From: Spongilla lacustris
Lineage: Eukaryota > Porifera > Demospongiae > Spongillida > Spongillidae
Reading direction: 5' to 3'
Length of the DNA stretch: 64,000 nucleotides
Assembly (NCBI GenBank): GCA_949361645.1
Contig: OX442416.1
Coordinates: 21,364,500 to 21,428,499, forward strand
The notes under the pieces were generated by a model, which was not told the origin of the DNA, did not search any database, and worked only from the letters and a program-made list of their open reading frames with translations. The translations under genes were made by a program, and so were the position numbers. Of this stretch, positions 11,995 to 22,138 are shown piece after piece (within the stretch, counting starts at the first letter, position 1; every line of letters starts with the position of its first letter).

Positions 11995-12215
11995 CTGTTA
12001 TGTCCAGGTACCACTATGCATGTGCTATGTCCTGGTACCACGAAACCATGTATAACTTTGGTATAAGCGCACATCATTTGATTATGTGCGCTTATACCAA
12101 AGTTATACATGATATATAACCATAGTCTACTTGCAGTGCACTATGTGTTATGTCCTGGTACCACTATGTGTTATGTCTTGGTACCACTATTTGTTATGTC
12201 CTGGTACCACTATGT
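11995..12215. repeat. 23-bp minisatellite, copy B array 3, interrupted by a hairpin
   Basis: About five units of the same family, separated into two groups by the inverted repeat at 12047-12111. It exits through cattggtcagaaatagc like the arrays in copies A and C, so this is the ancestral right flank. Confidence 0.88.
12047..12111. repeat. Perfect 28-bp inverted repeat with 9-base loop
   Basis: Left arm 12047-12074 and right arm 12084-12111 are exact reverse complements (arm starts CATGTATAACTTTGGTATAA). The loop is 12075-12083. The structure sits inside a minisatellite array and is missing from copies A and C, so it is a recent insertion. A tiny foldback element or an RNA hairpin source are both possible. 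The sequence alone does not decide between them. Confidence 0.9.
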
Positions 12216-12632
12216 GTATTTTCATTGGTCAGAAATAGCTAGGCCATTCTTTGTCACATACAAGCCAGTAAACCTGCAGGCAAGCCCACACAAGCCAATC
12301 TCCATACAGAAGGTACTCTACATGCAATCACTTCTCACCCCCACTGAACATTGGCTAGCCAGTTCTGGTAAAAGTGCTACGTTTAGGGCAGGTCCAAGGG
12401 ACCACCTAAGGCACTCATGTCCCTGGTCAATTCCAAGTGGCTTACCTCCAGTACCTGTATACGTAGCCCCGCCCATCAAAGAGTCGATGCAAATCGCTTT
12501 CTATCAGCAGTAGATATGTCCAGTCAATACAACATCATTGATTGTCGCAACACACAACAAACACTGCCATGCAAGTGCACCATGTCATCTCAATACATAT
12601 GAATTGAAATGAATTATCAATATGGTCACTAT

Positions 12633-13005
12633 CAGAGGCGGGGGGCTGAGGGGGCGGGCTGAGGGGGCTATAGCCCCCCCCCCCCCCCCCCCCCCCCCTT
12701 TCCCTTAGAACACACCCCTTTTTTATTTTGTACCACGCCCCTTCAGGCTCCCGAAGTGCCTCGATCTTCGTACTTGTGAAAACGAGTCAACGCGTGACGT
12801 ACGAAAAGAAGTCCCAATTAATGACGATGAGATATTCATAGCTGAACCACAACCCGCGCCACAACATCAATGAGAATGTGAAGTACCTTGAGTACCTTGA
12901 AGGCACAGACCTGCTAAAATTTAGGTGTGATGCTGGCCGGGGACACTGTTTTAGCTGATCATGAGCGTTCATAGGCGGCCGGAGGGGGCGCCCAGGGTGC
13001 CTTCG

Positions 13006-13041
<36 letters not shown>

Positions 13042-13418
13042 GGCTAGGGCGCCCCCTTCCCCCCACCTCCAAGCCCTAATCCACAATATATGTGGAGCAT
13101 AATTTAGCTTCTAGCGCTCGCTCGCTTGCATTATTAGCAACAATCCAGAGTCAAACTGTTACGCGCGCATCGGAAGTATCGTAAGCCACGCCACTTTTTG
13201 GCGCCCCTCGTGTGTTTGCCCCTCCCCTCGATAGATGCTGGGGCTGCCTCTTGCCGTTTAAGTAAATGGACTAAAATTGCAACTTATCGTACAAAGGTGT
13301 GAAAAAAAGTATCGAAACCAGGAATTCAATGCTCAAAATTTTTTCCGGGGCCAGAGCCCCGGACCCCCTTTATAGCCCCCCCTCCCCCCCCCCTTCAATA
13401 TTCCTCGATCCGCCCTTG
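12633..13418. mobile_element. Inverted-repeat DNA element (786 bp) with 5-bp target duplication
   Basis: It begins CAGAGGCGG and ends CCGCCCTTG, and is flanked by the direct repeat ACTAT (12628-12632 and 13419-13423). Copy C at about 56398 has the empty site. Long poly-C tracts lie inside (about 12673-12698 and 13008-13039). I find no transposase. The CAGRGGCGG ends resemble hAT-type non-autonomous families. The 5-bp duplication is unusual for classical hAT. Confidence 0.8.
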
Positions 13419-13501
13419 ACTATATATGCCAAAAGGAAATTTATTGGGGACAACGGTGAGAATGTTACTGTACATTAACATTCCTTTTTTTTCTTTTCAT
13501 G

Positions 13502-13607
13502 CAGTTTGAAGAAATCAAGAAATGTCAGTGTTCCAAATACTTCTTTCCTTCAGAGGACAAAGTCAGAGACTATTGCATCAGATTAGTGCAGTCATCAGAG
13601 AGCGAGT
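13502..13607 (+). CDS. Orphan internal exon, unknown protein
   Basis: A pyrimidine-rich acceptor (ttttttcttttcatgcag) is followed by an open stretch and a strong donor GAGCGA|gtaagtg. It would encode about 35 residues, starting FEEIKKCQCSKYFF and ending RLVQSSESE. I recognise no family and find no partner exon downstream on the plus strand before the RPAP3-like gene on the other strand. It may be a stranded exon or chance. Confidence 0.3.
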
Positions 13608-14261
13608 AAGTGCTGAATGAACCTAAAGGTCATAGGTCACCCTCTACAGTCTGTATGACCGCTCAGAAATACTGAAGCCTTGAGATCCTCCATTTGAACA
13701 TCCCGAAACTACTGATGTGTAGACTTTCAATTTCATGTCGTACTGTGTTGTGTTTTGTTGTGGTATGTCCTTGCCCTTTCATCTCTTCTCTTTTGCACAA
13801 ACCTTCGTCCTCTGTTGTATTGTTTGTGTTATGTATGTGTGTTGGTGATTATCTCATGTTAATACCCTCACCTGTGGTCAGTGCCAGGAGGCCATTAGAG
13901 CCACACCCACGTACAAGTACAACCACACCCACACATAAACCCACTGATATCATGCATGATGATTGCTTTAATTAAACATTTGATTACATAACATATCAAG
14001 TGAATAATGTTCTAAGCTGCCTAGTGAAGATGTGCCTCATTTGGCTGCCTAGCAACAAGCACATGTACCATCCCATCAGCTGTCCACCTGAATGTTGTAT
14101 TCCTGAGCCAATTGTGAATGGTCATTATCCTGACGAGCCAGAGTGGAAAAGATCTTGTGCAGAACTAAGCACAAAGGAGAGAGTGATGCAACATAACACA
14201 CTAACACACAGGCACACACACAAACGGTTTGTTCCATACTCCAGGGATTAAAGTTCGCAGG

Positions 14262-14790
14262 ACAAAATAGGGCCTGGACAAGGTCTTTGTGCACATGTGC
14301 TAGCCCGTTCACAATATACTTACCCTCGCTCCTTGAACCACATCTACGATTGGTATGTGTAGGCTGGCCACCTCACGCTACTTGCCCTAAGCCACAATGC
14401 AGCATACAACCTACTTGTTACTCATGGTGTGCACTCATTAGAACTACCTGTATCCTTACACTTGCATGGAAAACTTTTGGTGACGAGGAGACCATGTAAG
14501 GTATGGGTAGTTCCAATTAGTGCACACCATGAGAGTACAAGTTTGGTTATCAGCATTGAGGCTTCAGCTAAAGAAATTGGTCCAAGGAGCGGAGGGTAGT
14601 AGACTCATAAGTACGAAACTGTACATATCCGATGGCCTGTGGCTGTGAGATGAGGAAGAGTTTGCACAGATAATGAGACATCTGGTATACGGGAAAGTTT
14701 ACAATTACAACAGTACACCAGTTTCTGGTGAATGGCTAGCGCATGTGCACAAAGACCTTGTCCATAGCTACCAGGCCCCTATTTTTTGTC
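14262..14790. repeat. Two-level palindromic foldback element (about 530 bp)
   Basis: Outer arms at about 14261-14312 and 14728-14790 are imperfect reverse complements (core ACAAGGTCTTTGTGCACATG). Inner arms at 14421-14448 and 14506-14533 are also reverse complements (CTCATGGTGTGCACT, ATTAGAACTACC with small differences). The nested symmetry suggests a foldback/MITE element. It abuts the 3' end of the RPAP3-like gene, whose last open frame runs into the right arm. Confidence 0.75.
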
Positions 14791-17644
14791 CCACTAACCT
14801 TACTATAAAAATAGGTCCTGGGGACAAGGCTAAAAGACCTCATAATACACTCACAATCTTTTGACAGGAACATCACAGCAACTTGGAACCTTGGTACTTT
14901 GGTAAGCCATTTCAGCTCTTCAAGGCAACTTGTGTGGAAATCTCCACCCAAAGCATTAATAACCGCCCATAATGCATTAATAACCATCCATAGCTCCACC
15001 TGAAGCATTAATAACCACCCAAAGCAATAACTCAACCCAAAGCATTAATAACCACCCATAGCTCCACCTAAAGCATTAATAACATTAATAACCCACCCAA
15101 TAACACCTGATTAGTTCCAATTGTCAGCACCCCTCATGCATATAGCCTAGGTCACCATATAGCCTTGGTCTCCACACCTCCCTCACCATCCAAAGCACTA
15201 ACCTCAAATAATATTGCCATAGTAACCGCAGGATGTCAGCACTGTCTTCAGTGAGTATGGTAAGAGAGTGGGGTACTTGGAGGGGTGATTGGCCTAAGGG
15301 GGGAGGGGCTACAGTGATGTACCACACATCACCAATTTACACCCACACACATACCACCTCACCAATACACCTCCACATACCACCTCATCACCAATACACC
15401 CCCACATACCACCTCATCACCAATACACCCACACATACCACCTCATCATCAATACACCCACACATGCCACCTCATCACCAATACACCTCCACATACCACC
15501 TCATCACCAATACACCCCCACATGCCACCTCATCACCAATACACCCCCACATACCACCTCATCACCAATACACCCACACATATCACCTCATCACCATAAC
15601 TACCGCACGAGCACATGACATCACCACCTGCCTTGAAGTCCTTCACCAAGGATACATCATCTCTTCGCAAGGACTTCCAATCCATCTGGAACTGTAGGGC
15701 CAAGGTGGGTGTGGCTGGGATGCTCAAATAGTGCTGTGATGGAACACCCTTAGGTGAATCATCGGACGCTATGGTAACCACACCCTTTGTGGATAGGTCA
15801 GAATGCTCCGTGGAAGTGGTTGAGTGTTTGGAAGTCTCGTGTGGACTGAAGTGATTTGAAGGGGTCTGGGGAGGAGGCTGAAGGTCTACATCCTCTTCAG
15901 TGGCACCTGTGTGGGTGGAGGACTGACCTTTAACGGCCTCTTGACACACTGAATGTAAGGACTGGGTACCTTGTCATCAACAGGTTGCTTTGGCGACTTG
16001 GCTTTCTAAGATTGAACAAAGGTCAGCTATGAATGGCTCTAATAAAAGTGCACCTGTTTGTTTTCTATCTCGCCCAGCTCTGCCCTGGCCTGCTTGTTGG
16101 CCGGCTCAAGCCTCACAACAGCTCTGAAGTCCTCCTCTGCCTTCTCTGATCTCCCCAGCTTCCTCCTGGCCACACCCCTCCTCAGGTAGGCCTTGGCATA
16201 CCTGCTGTCCAGTTCTAGCGAGGTGGAGCAATCATTCTCTGCAGCCACATATATGCCATGGGGGGCAAACAGCAAGTGGTGTATTGTACATACTACATCC
16301 CCTTAAATGGTAGTGGACATGCAACATGCCGTTATAATGAGCACTTGTGTCCAATTTTGCTCCAACTCCTCATATATGTAGGTCTTGATCATTTGTTCTC
16401 TCCTCCTCACTACACACTCCTCACTACACACTCCTCACTACACCCTCCTCACTACACCCTCCTCACTACACCCTCCTCACTACACCCTCCTCACTACACC
16501 CTCCTCACTACACCCTCCTCACTACACCATCCTAGTGACACCCTCCTCACTACACCCTCCTCACTACACCCTCCTCACTACACCCTCCTCACTACACCAT
16601 CCTAGTGACACCCTCCTCACTACACCCTCCTCACTACACCATCCTAGTGACACCCTCCTAGTGACACCCTCCTAGTGACACCCTCCTCACTACACCCTCC
16701 TCACAACACACTCCTCACCTCTCCAACTTGATGAGGGCCATGGCTCTGTTGGCTGGCAGAACGTGACACAGTGGGTCCAGGTCCATACCATGGGTGTAGC
16801 ATTCCACAGCTAGGTCATACCGACCCTCTTTGAAGTATGCATTACCCTAGAAGCACCAGACAAACCAATAATGTTAACAGCACAACCCTCCTCCCCCTCC
16901 ACCCTCCTTTCTCTCAGGTATGTGCATGGGCACATACATACCATTTGGGATGATGTTTTTGGGGCAAATATTGCGCAAATTTGCAATATTGGAATTTACC
17001 CCACATGTAGCTGTAAAGAGTTGGGTACGTGTATAGCGTTCACTTTTGTATGTGGGGATACAGCTGACACACCCACTAACCTCTTTTTCGGACTCAGCTT
17101 GCCGCTTCCGTGACTGTTCTTCTTCTGCCTCCTCTTCCTCCATGTCTTCATCACGTGACGAGTCATTCTCTGCCGAACAGTCCGACTCCGCACACAGTTT
17201 GTCCTAGAAGGCATATCCCAGGCATCACGTGGGAAGTGCTATTAACATACGTGCTCACCACATCCAGCTTGTCCCATTGCTTATAATCGAAGGAAGCAAC
17301 AAGGGATTCTCGCAGGCTTGGAGCCCTTGTCAGCTTCCTTCGATACCTTGGCTGCTTTCCCGCTGTCAACTCTACCACTGTGATTATCTCTTTCGGCCTG
17401 TCCCCTAATAGGAGGCAGGTTCTAAATGAAACAGAAAGTATCATAGTGTGCCGGTCGGCGGCATTCAGCGGCGCATGTCCACAAAAAGAAATTAACCTGC
17501 TTTAGAATTGGCTTGTTTTTCTTAAGGCTCTCATCTTTCTGCTTTATCTGATCCTCCCAATCTCCCAGTTCTTACAAAACTTTGAACCTCATTTGAATCA
17601 TGTCGCAACTGCTGTTGCAATTGAGCTGCATGAATGGCATCCAT
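14736..17644 (-). CDS. RPAP3: RPAP3-like co-chaperone (R2TP/PAQosome subunit) with apparent indels
   Basis: Exons (minus strand): 17497-17644, 17259-17421, 17081-17203, 16719-16846, about 16054-16260, about 15628-16005, 15203-15293, 14736-14928. The N-terminus has the family pattern (LQQQLRHDSNEVQSF, then GDWEDQIKQKDESLKKNK; NLPPIR; SFDYKQWDKLDVDKL). Two TPR exons follow (GNAYFKEGRYDLAVECYTHGM; YAKAYLRRGVARRKLG). The RPAP3_C domain is present (LQFQMDWKSLRRDD; KYPTLLPYSL; ILRLLWQYYL; LTKVPRFQVAVMFLSKD). RPAP3 tethers HSP90/HSP70 to the R2TP assembly chaperone. Oddities: exon 1 needs 2 extra bases after QSFV; exon 2 changes frame before SFDYKQW; exon 15203-15293 needs one extra base near 15250; and the second TPR exon lacks a clear AG acceptor (cat where cag is expected, about 16258). 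These mean either base-call indels or a decaying gene. The family call is firm; intactness is not. Confidence 0.82.
15345..15595. repeat. 29-bp tandem repeat in an RPAP3 intron
   Basis: About nine units of a 29-bp C/A-rich sequence (core ACCACCTCATCACCAATACA) lie between the exon ending near 15628 and the exon starting at 15293. Units vary at acaccc/acctcc. The open frames across it are repeat artefacts. Confidence 0.9.
16395..16715. repeat. 14-bp tandem repeat in an RPAP3 intron
   Basis: Units of CACTACACCCTCCT with a variant carrying tagtga in place of ctca. It fills the intron between the two TPR exons and ends directly at the donor of the upstream exon (about 16713-16718). Confidence 0.9.
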
Positions 17645-18299
17645 GGTGCGCGATGAATCGCATCCATGATGCGCGATGAATCGACGCGTCATTGATTAAA
17701 CGCATGCACGTGGCATTTTTTCATTTTCAGGTCTCAATGCCACTGCGCATAACACGACAGGCGAAGAAAGGCGCGGTAGTACATAAATATGTCAAAAGGC
17801 CTTGGAGGACAGCAAGGAACAATTGAACAATTTGCGAGAGGAATAGGAAAACCATAGCCGCTCTTGATGGCATATTACCGGTAAGTAACGAGCGAGGGAG
17901 GGGTAGCGTGGGCAACTGGAGACGGTATGGGAGTATCAGTGGCTGATGGAATATTGGATAAGGAGTGCGCGCCACGTTCTGCCTACCCCTTACTAGGAAG
18001 TTTGACCAGCTGCTTAGCGACATAGCGGGGTGTGTTGGAAGCTAGCATAAGGGGAGCCCGGATATAGGTAGCAGATATGGCAGTCGCTTTAACCATGATT
18101 GGGCCACAGTGGGTAGGGTAGCGTAGGTAGTGATCGCCCCCTGCGATGACGTCAGGAGTGTCCATCTTTGTTGTACATAGCAACGTTACTTGCGTAGTAC
18201 TTATAAAGAAGCCCATTAGGGTTGTTCTAAACTGATACAGAAAGATCCTAACTTATTATGCTATTAAAAGTGCGGGTGGCAACTACCCCATACTGGCGA
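17645..18299. other. Spacer upstream of the RPAP3-like gene
   Basis: Contains the presumed RPAP3 promoter. A minor plus-strand stretch (about 17730-17878) opens after ttttcag and closes at a gtaagt (17880), but its frame meets TGA after about 30 codons. I do not call a gene. No repeat structure is evident. Confidence 0.4.
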
Positions 18300-18880
18300 A
18301 ATTAGTATATTACACTACGTGAATATTGATGTCGCACGTGGGTCCATGAATTATGGTTGTCACCGAGTCTCTGGAGATCTCCCAGGTGAACTTGATGTTG
18401 GGTGGCATGTTGTTGTATTGGTCCAGGAAAAGGTGTAGGGACTCTTCACCCTCAGTCCAAACCAGGAAGACGTTGTCAATATATCGATGGTATGCGGTGT
18501 CGATGGCTTCTCTTGGCGTCTTCCTAATTTTAGTTGCGCCATTTGTGGCAGTATTTGTGCCAATATATTGTGAGTTGCAGCAGAAATGAATACCCAATCC
18601 GATAAGGCTGTTGCAAGAACAAACAAAACAAAAGAAGGTCTACCGTAAGCCGGCTAGGGCAGGCCAGATTACAATGTTAATGAATTATTACGAAACGTTA
18701 CCAGTCAATTTCTATAGGTGGCCGGTTACGTATAAACCGGTTTCAGTACCCTAGAGGCAAGGAAGGTGGACCAGGTCCATGAAGACCATGGCGAGGGTGG
18801 GGGAAATGGGGGAGCCCATTGCTACCCCCGTCTTCTGATGGTAGACAACGCCGTTGAAGACAAAGAAGTTCATCCATCTT
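18300..18880 (-). mobile_element. Penelope-like retroelement remnant (reverse transcriptase)
   Basis: Two minus-strand stretches match the reverse-transcriptase core of Penelope-like elements: FFVFNGVVYHQKTGVAMGSP with SPTLAMVFMD (about 18770-18880), and YHRYIDNVFLVWTEGEE with PNIKFTWE (about 18360-18490). They correspond to the fingers/palm motif and the Y-x-D-D region, here YIDN, so the second catalytic aspartate is replaced. About 150 bp without homology separates them and the frames differ, so the copy is dead. I see no GIY-YIG endonuclease. Confidence 0.78.
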
Positions 18881-18940
18881 CGTTCTTGCATATACATAAA
18901 GTACCTTAATGATGCCTGGTGTTACATCCCTACGACTTAC

Positions 18941-19000
18941 CCAGGGTGTGTCTTCTTTTGGATAGCCTTTCCATATCACAAAGTACTCCTCATTTCTGCC
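18941..19000 (-). CDS. Chromodomain-like exon
   Basis: A 20-codon exon between ttttag and gtaagt encodes EEYFVIWKGYPKEDTPW, the core of a chromodomain (aromatic cage region YxVxWKGY). The nearest upstream exon candidate, 19160-19229 (MSTSIPNEAMQQLLEGIYAV...), would supply the first beta strand. The phases disagree by one base unless one G of the GGG at the acceptor is extra. Chromodomains occur in chromatin readers and in some retroelement integrases; I cannot tell which this is. Confidence 0.5.
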
Positions 19001-19159
19001 CTAAAATGATCCTTGTAGCATGTCTTGTGTGTCCATGTGGCCACGTTCTCCTGGTGATGGCTCTTCCGTTGGCTGTTTGTAGGTGTTTGCGTCTTACAAA
19101 AAGTTGGTGTCTTTTTTAATGTATTGATTTGTGTGCCTTAATTTGAACTATTTCTTACC

Positions 19160-19482
19160 TGCTTCCAGAACAGCATATATTCCCTCCAATAACTGTTGCA
19201 TTGCTTCATTGGGAATGGAGGTGCTCATTCTGAAACTGTGGGTTAAGGGTGTTTCACAACCAAGGACAAGCAGCTGATTAACTTTAGATGCTCCAGTAAT
19301 GCAAGCTTAAAAGAAAACAGCCTGCCTCACCTTTGAAATTACGTGGAAGTACTCAAACTAATTTAGAATGGAGTTAAAATTTATACCAAACACAATGGAG
19401 TAGAAGTCATACAAGTCAATATCTTCAAGCCTTACGCACTGAGCTTCATAGTTTGCTTTATCTCTAAACGTCAATAAGCTCT
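19160..19482 (-). CDS. Two putative exons of an unidentified minus-strand gene
   Basis: Exon 19387-19482 (acceptor ttttcag, donor gtataa) encodes SLLTFRDKANYEAQCVRLED followed by IDLYDFYSIVF. Exon 19160-19229 (acceptor tttcag, donor gtaaga) encodes MSTSIPNEAMQQLLEGIY followed by AVLEA. A further exon 22081-22138 upstream (NEKLVMFGVTHILPIQEAP) ends in a phase that fits 19387-19482. The two exons here do not join in phase. I recognise no family except that the last exon may lead into the chromodomain-like exon. Confidence 0.35.
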
Positions 19483-20629
19483 CTGAAAAGTATGAAAAAA
19501 TAAACACATGCAGTTAAGTCACCTATGTGTTGTCATGCATGTGACTGGCAGACCACACCCACCTGCAGCACACTCATCCACCAATTCCTGGCAGTCTTTG
19601 TAGAACTAGCAGCATTCGCCCGCGTTACCCCCCTACCACAGGCTCCCAGGATCTGGCCCAACTTCCTCCAGGCCATTACGCCCTGACTGCATTTGGAATG
19701 GTGAGTAGTGTGGTGACCTGCACCAGCGCTTCAGACACCATTTCTGGTACGGGCAGGGACCACCTCCTGTCCAACATGTCCGCAGCATCCTGGGCCAGCT
19801 TGTTAGGCCTTTTTGCAAGATGTTTGAATAGCTTAAGTATCCTGTCAGGATGATGGGTCCAGCTTTAGTCCACTAGGACGTCTGACTTGGAGTTGGCGAT
19901 GCATGCCTCCAGGGGCATCAGAACTTTTGTTTTGCCGGCCCAGGAAGATGTGTATGGCAGATACTGGGTCACTGCATTGTGATGGTGGTGAGGTGACCTC
20001 TGGTAATGTTTGGGAGAAACTTGAGGTGGTGATGAAGTTCTCCCGGGGCATCACTTGGAGGAAGGGGATGTCACATTGGCATCATGTAGGAATGCCAAGG
20101 GTGTGTGGTTGTTCCCCACATCACTGTTGCTTGTGCTATTGTTGGTATTTTACTTTGAAGGATTTTTATTTGGTGAAATGATTTTAAATGGCCCTATGTA
20201 GAGGTGATAGCATGTCCGATGATGTATGGGTATCCCTTTGGTCATCCTCACCAGGCCCCTTCGAGGTGTGAGGCCTCCCTGCTCAACCCTCAACCAAAAG
20301 GTCACCTGGTTGAGGATCATCATCCTCGGGGTGCATTTATCTCATCAGTCAGCTCTTGCAGTATTTCTGCTGCCAATGATATAATTGTGGTGAATGATAT
20401 AATTTATATCATTATTCTGCCCGAGTGGTCAAAGTTGGAGATAGGTTTCTAGTAGGGTTTTGATAGTCAACTGAGTAGACATGACAAATTTGATCCAGTT
20501 GGAGATGGTGGTACATACACCTAGTACATGTAACGCACATTCACTCTAATCATACAACATAAAGTATAACCTTCCTAAGGCAAGCTTGCAAGTGAAGGCT
20601 CACTGAAAATGGTGACTCGAGCTACCTAC

Positions 20630-20939
20630 CTAGTACCACAGTCCCACATTGTTTAACAGTAGCGTCGCACATCAGTGCAGCCACATGGACCTCTACCGGT
20701 AGGTGGCGCTCACTAGTTACATTAAGCTGCCAATGTGTATCCCCTACTTCTGGTGAACATAGGAGGGTGGTAAGTCTGGTGAAGTTGTCCTTAAGAGCAG
20801 CAACGTTGGCAAAGCATCATCCCCTCATTGTGTTGAGACAGAAGTTAAGACATGGCTTTGGATTGCTGTAACCCCCACAGTATGTACAGTACTGAAGGTC
20901 GGGAAGGTAACTACCGTATCGCACCTCAGTCTCCTTCTG
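20630..20939 (-). pseudogene. Glypican-like exon with in-frame TGA
   Basis: The frame encodes YCTYCGGYSNPKPCLNFC, LNTMRG, then TGA at 20817-20819. It continues in the same frame with CFANVAALKDNF and later VHVAALMCDATVKQCG, ending at a gtaggt donor. The pattern Y-C-x-x-C-x6-K-P-C-x2-[FY]-C-x3-M-[RK]-G-C-x-A-N is the hallmark cysteine cluster of glypicans, GPI-anchored heparan-sulfate proteoglycan cores that act in Wnt, Hedgehog and BMP signalling. The TGA looks like a 3-base insertion (gga-tga-tgc where gga-tgc is expected). No other glypican exon is recognised nearby, and a Copia fragment lies just upstream. It is probably a broken or isolated copy. Confidence 0.68.
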
Positions 20940-21223
20940 CTTGTGAACACGTTGTGGTTTTCGATAGTTGGTAAGATAAGTAAGGTATTGGTAGAATAGA
21001 AGAATGTTATAACCGATATCAAAATCATACATCGTGCTGGGAGAAGTCACAATGGTACAAACCTGTACTACCATTCCACTTGTGTGGCAGATAAATGTGA
21101 GAGAATTTCTCGCGGCAGTAGCTGTTGGAGCTGTTATCACATGACTCAGTTCTCACACATCCATACTAGTAGGCTTCTCTGTACCGCATGCAAAACTAAA
21201 ATTTTGTTTGCCTTAACATCACT

Positions 21224-21364
21224 ATGTTCGTGACCAATGGAGTGATTAATTTGGTGTACCGTCAGAGTGAGCAGATGACAGCAGATATATTGACAAAAGC
21301 ACTTTCACGTGATTGTTTTGAAACTCTTTGGCATGCAATGGGACTGAAGGGGTTTACCCAGTGA
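21224..21364 (+). pseudogene. Copia-type retrotransposon, 3' end of pol
   Basis: 47 codons (ATG at 21224 is simply the first in frame) encode NGVINLVYRQSEQMTADILT and KALSRDCFETLWHAMGL, the last part of the Copia RNase H region, followed by a stop. Just upstream HYVRDQ is readable in another frame, so a small indel separates the two. The rest of pol is missing. Confidence 0.78.
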
Positions 21365-21375
21365 CAAGTCAATTT

Positions 21376-21890
21376 AAGTGGGGATGTTGTGATAAGTAAA
21401 TTGAGGTGACGGGGGTTCTGAAAGGTGGTCCAAAACCTGATAGAGGAGGAATTGTAAATAAAAACATGTGCACAGAAAACAATGTTTTAATCGATGCAGG
21501 ATTTAGCTTAACGTTTTGGTCAGTTTAATGGTTTTTAATGTTTTTAACAGTTATTTGCGAATATGGACAACGCATACGAGATGACATCGAACATGGCGTT
21601 TTTCATACCCCTTGTTTTTTCCACCTCATCTCTTATTAGAAACTGAAGCCTTACAAATGAACTCAGCTAATGTTTTTATAAGTTGCTCCTTGTATTATGT
21701 TATGCAGACTAGTACCTTCCACTCTCCTGGAGTCTGCATCCTTTTGTTTAGACCTTCTATGTCAGGCGTAGAGACCATGAAGGTGGGTGTATGTGCCCCC
21801 GTTAGCTTTAGGGGTTTGGGAAACATCTATGACCTCCATTTCTGTTGCTAGGCTTTTTCTGAATTTTAAAAATAGTCTCCTTTTTGTACA
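21376..21890 (+). mobile_element. Copia polypurine tract and start of 3' LTR
   Basis: After the pol stop comes the purine run aagtgggga (21376-21384), then TGTTGTGATAAG, which begins like a Copia LTR (TG...). The right end of the LTR is not identifiable, so the end coordinate is approximate. Confidence 0.55.
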
Positions 21891-22080
21891 GGATAGACTC
21901 TAGATGCCTTCCTCATTATTCCAGGCCGACCTTGAGGGCCCTAGTGGACAATTGTGAAAGAATTACAATAGCACAAAAACATTAACATCAGAATAAGTAT
22001 AGCTGCAAACAACATACATTGTGTTTACCAGATATCTGAAAGTAAAATAGAAAAATATCTTAAACTCAGTAAAGCCTTAC

Positions 22081-22138
22081 CTGGAGCTTCTTGAATGGGG
22101 AGGATATGGGTCACTCCAAACATCACCAACTTTTCATT
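22081..22138 (-). CDS. Putative exon of unidentified gene
   Basis: Acceptor gatcag and donor gtaagg bound 58 bases encoding NEKLVMFGVTHILPIQEAP plus one base. It fits in phase with 19387-19482. No family recognised. Confidence 0.35.

Larger units (their letters stand above)
8820..12632. repeat. Long duplicated segment, copy B
   Basis: Second copy of the segment described at 2070-6215, in the same place relative to its TRIM gene. It differs from A and C in four ways. A LINE fragment is inserted at about 9330-9686. About 770 bp are deleted near 9850. The minisatellite part is expanded by duplication of flanking sequence (arrays at 10975, 11396 and 12000, separated by gactcgtaactgtattttgaaagatgg repeats). 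A hairpin sits at 12047-12111. Its distal end was split by a transposon, with a remnant (atgccaaaaggaaatttattgg) resuming after 13419. No gene is seen. Confidence 0.83.

Noticed and set aside
20817..20819. Selenocysteine codon in a glypican
   Set aside because: Better explained as a 3-base insertion. No selenoprotein glypican is known to me and no SECIS-like element was identified.
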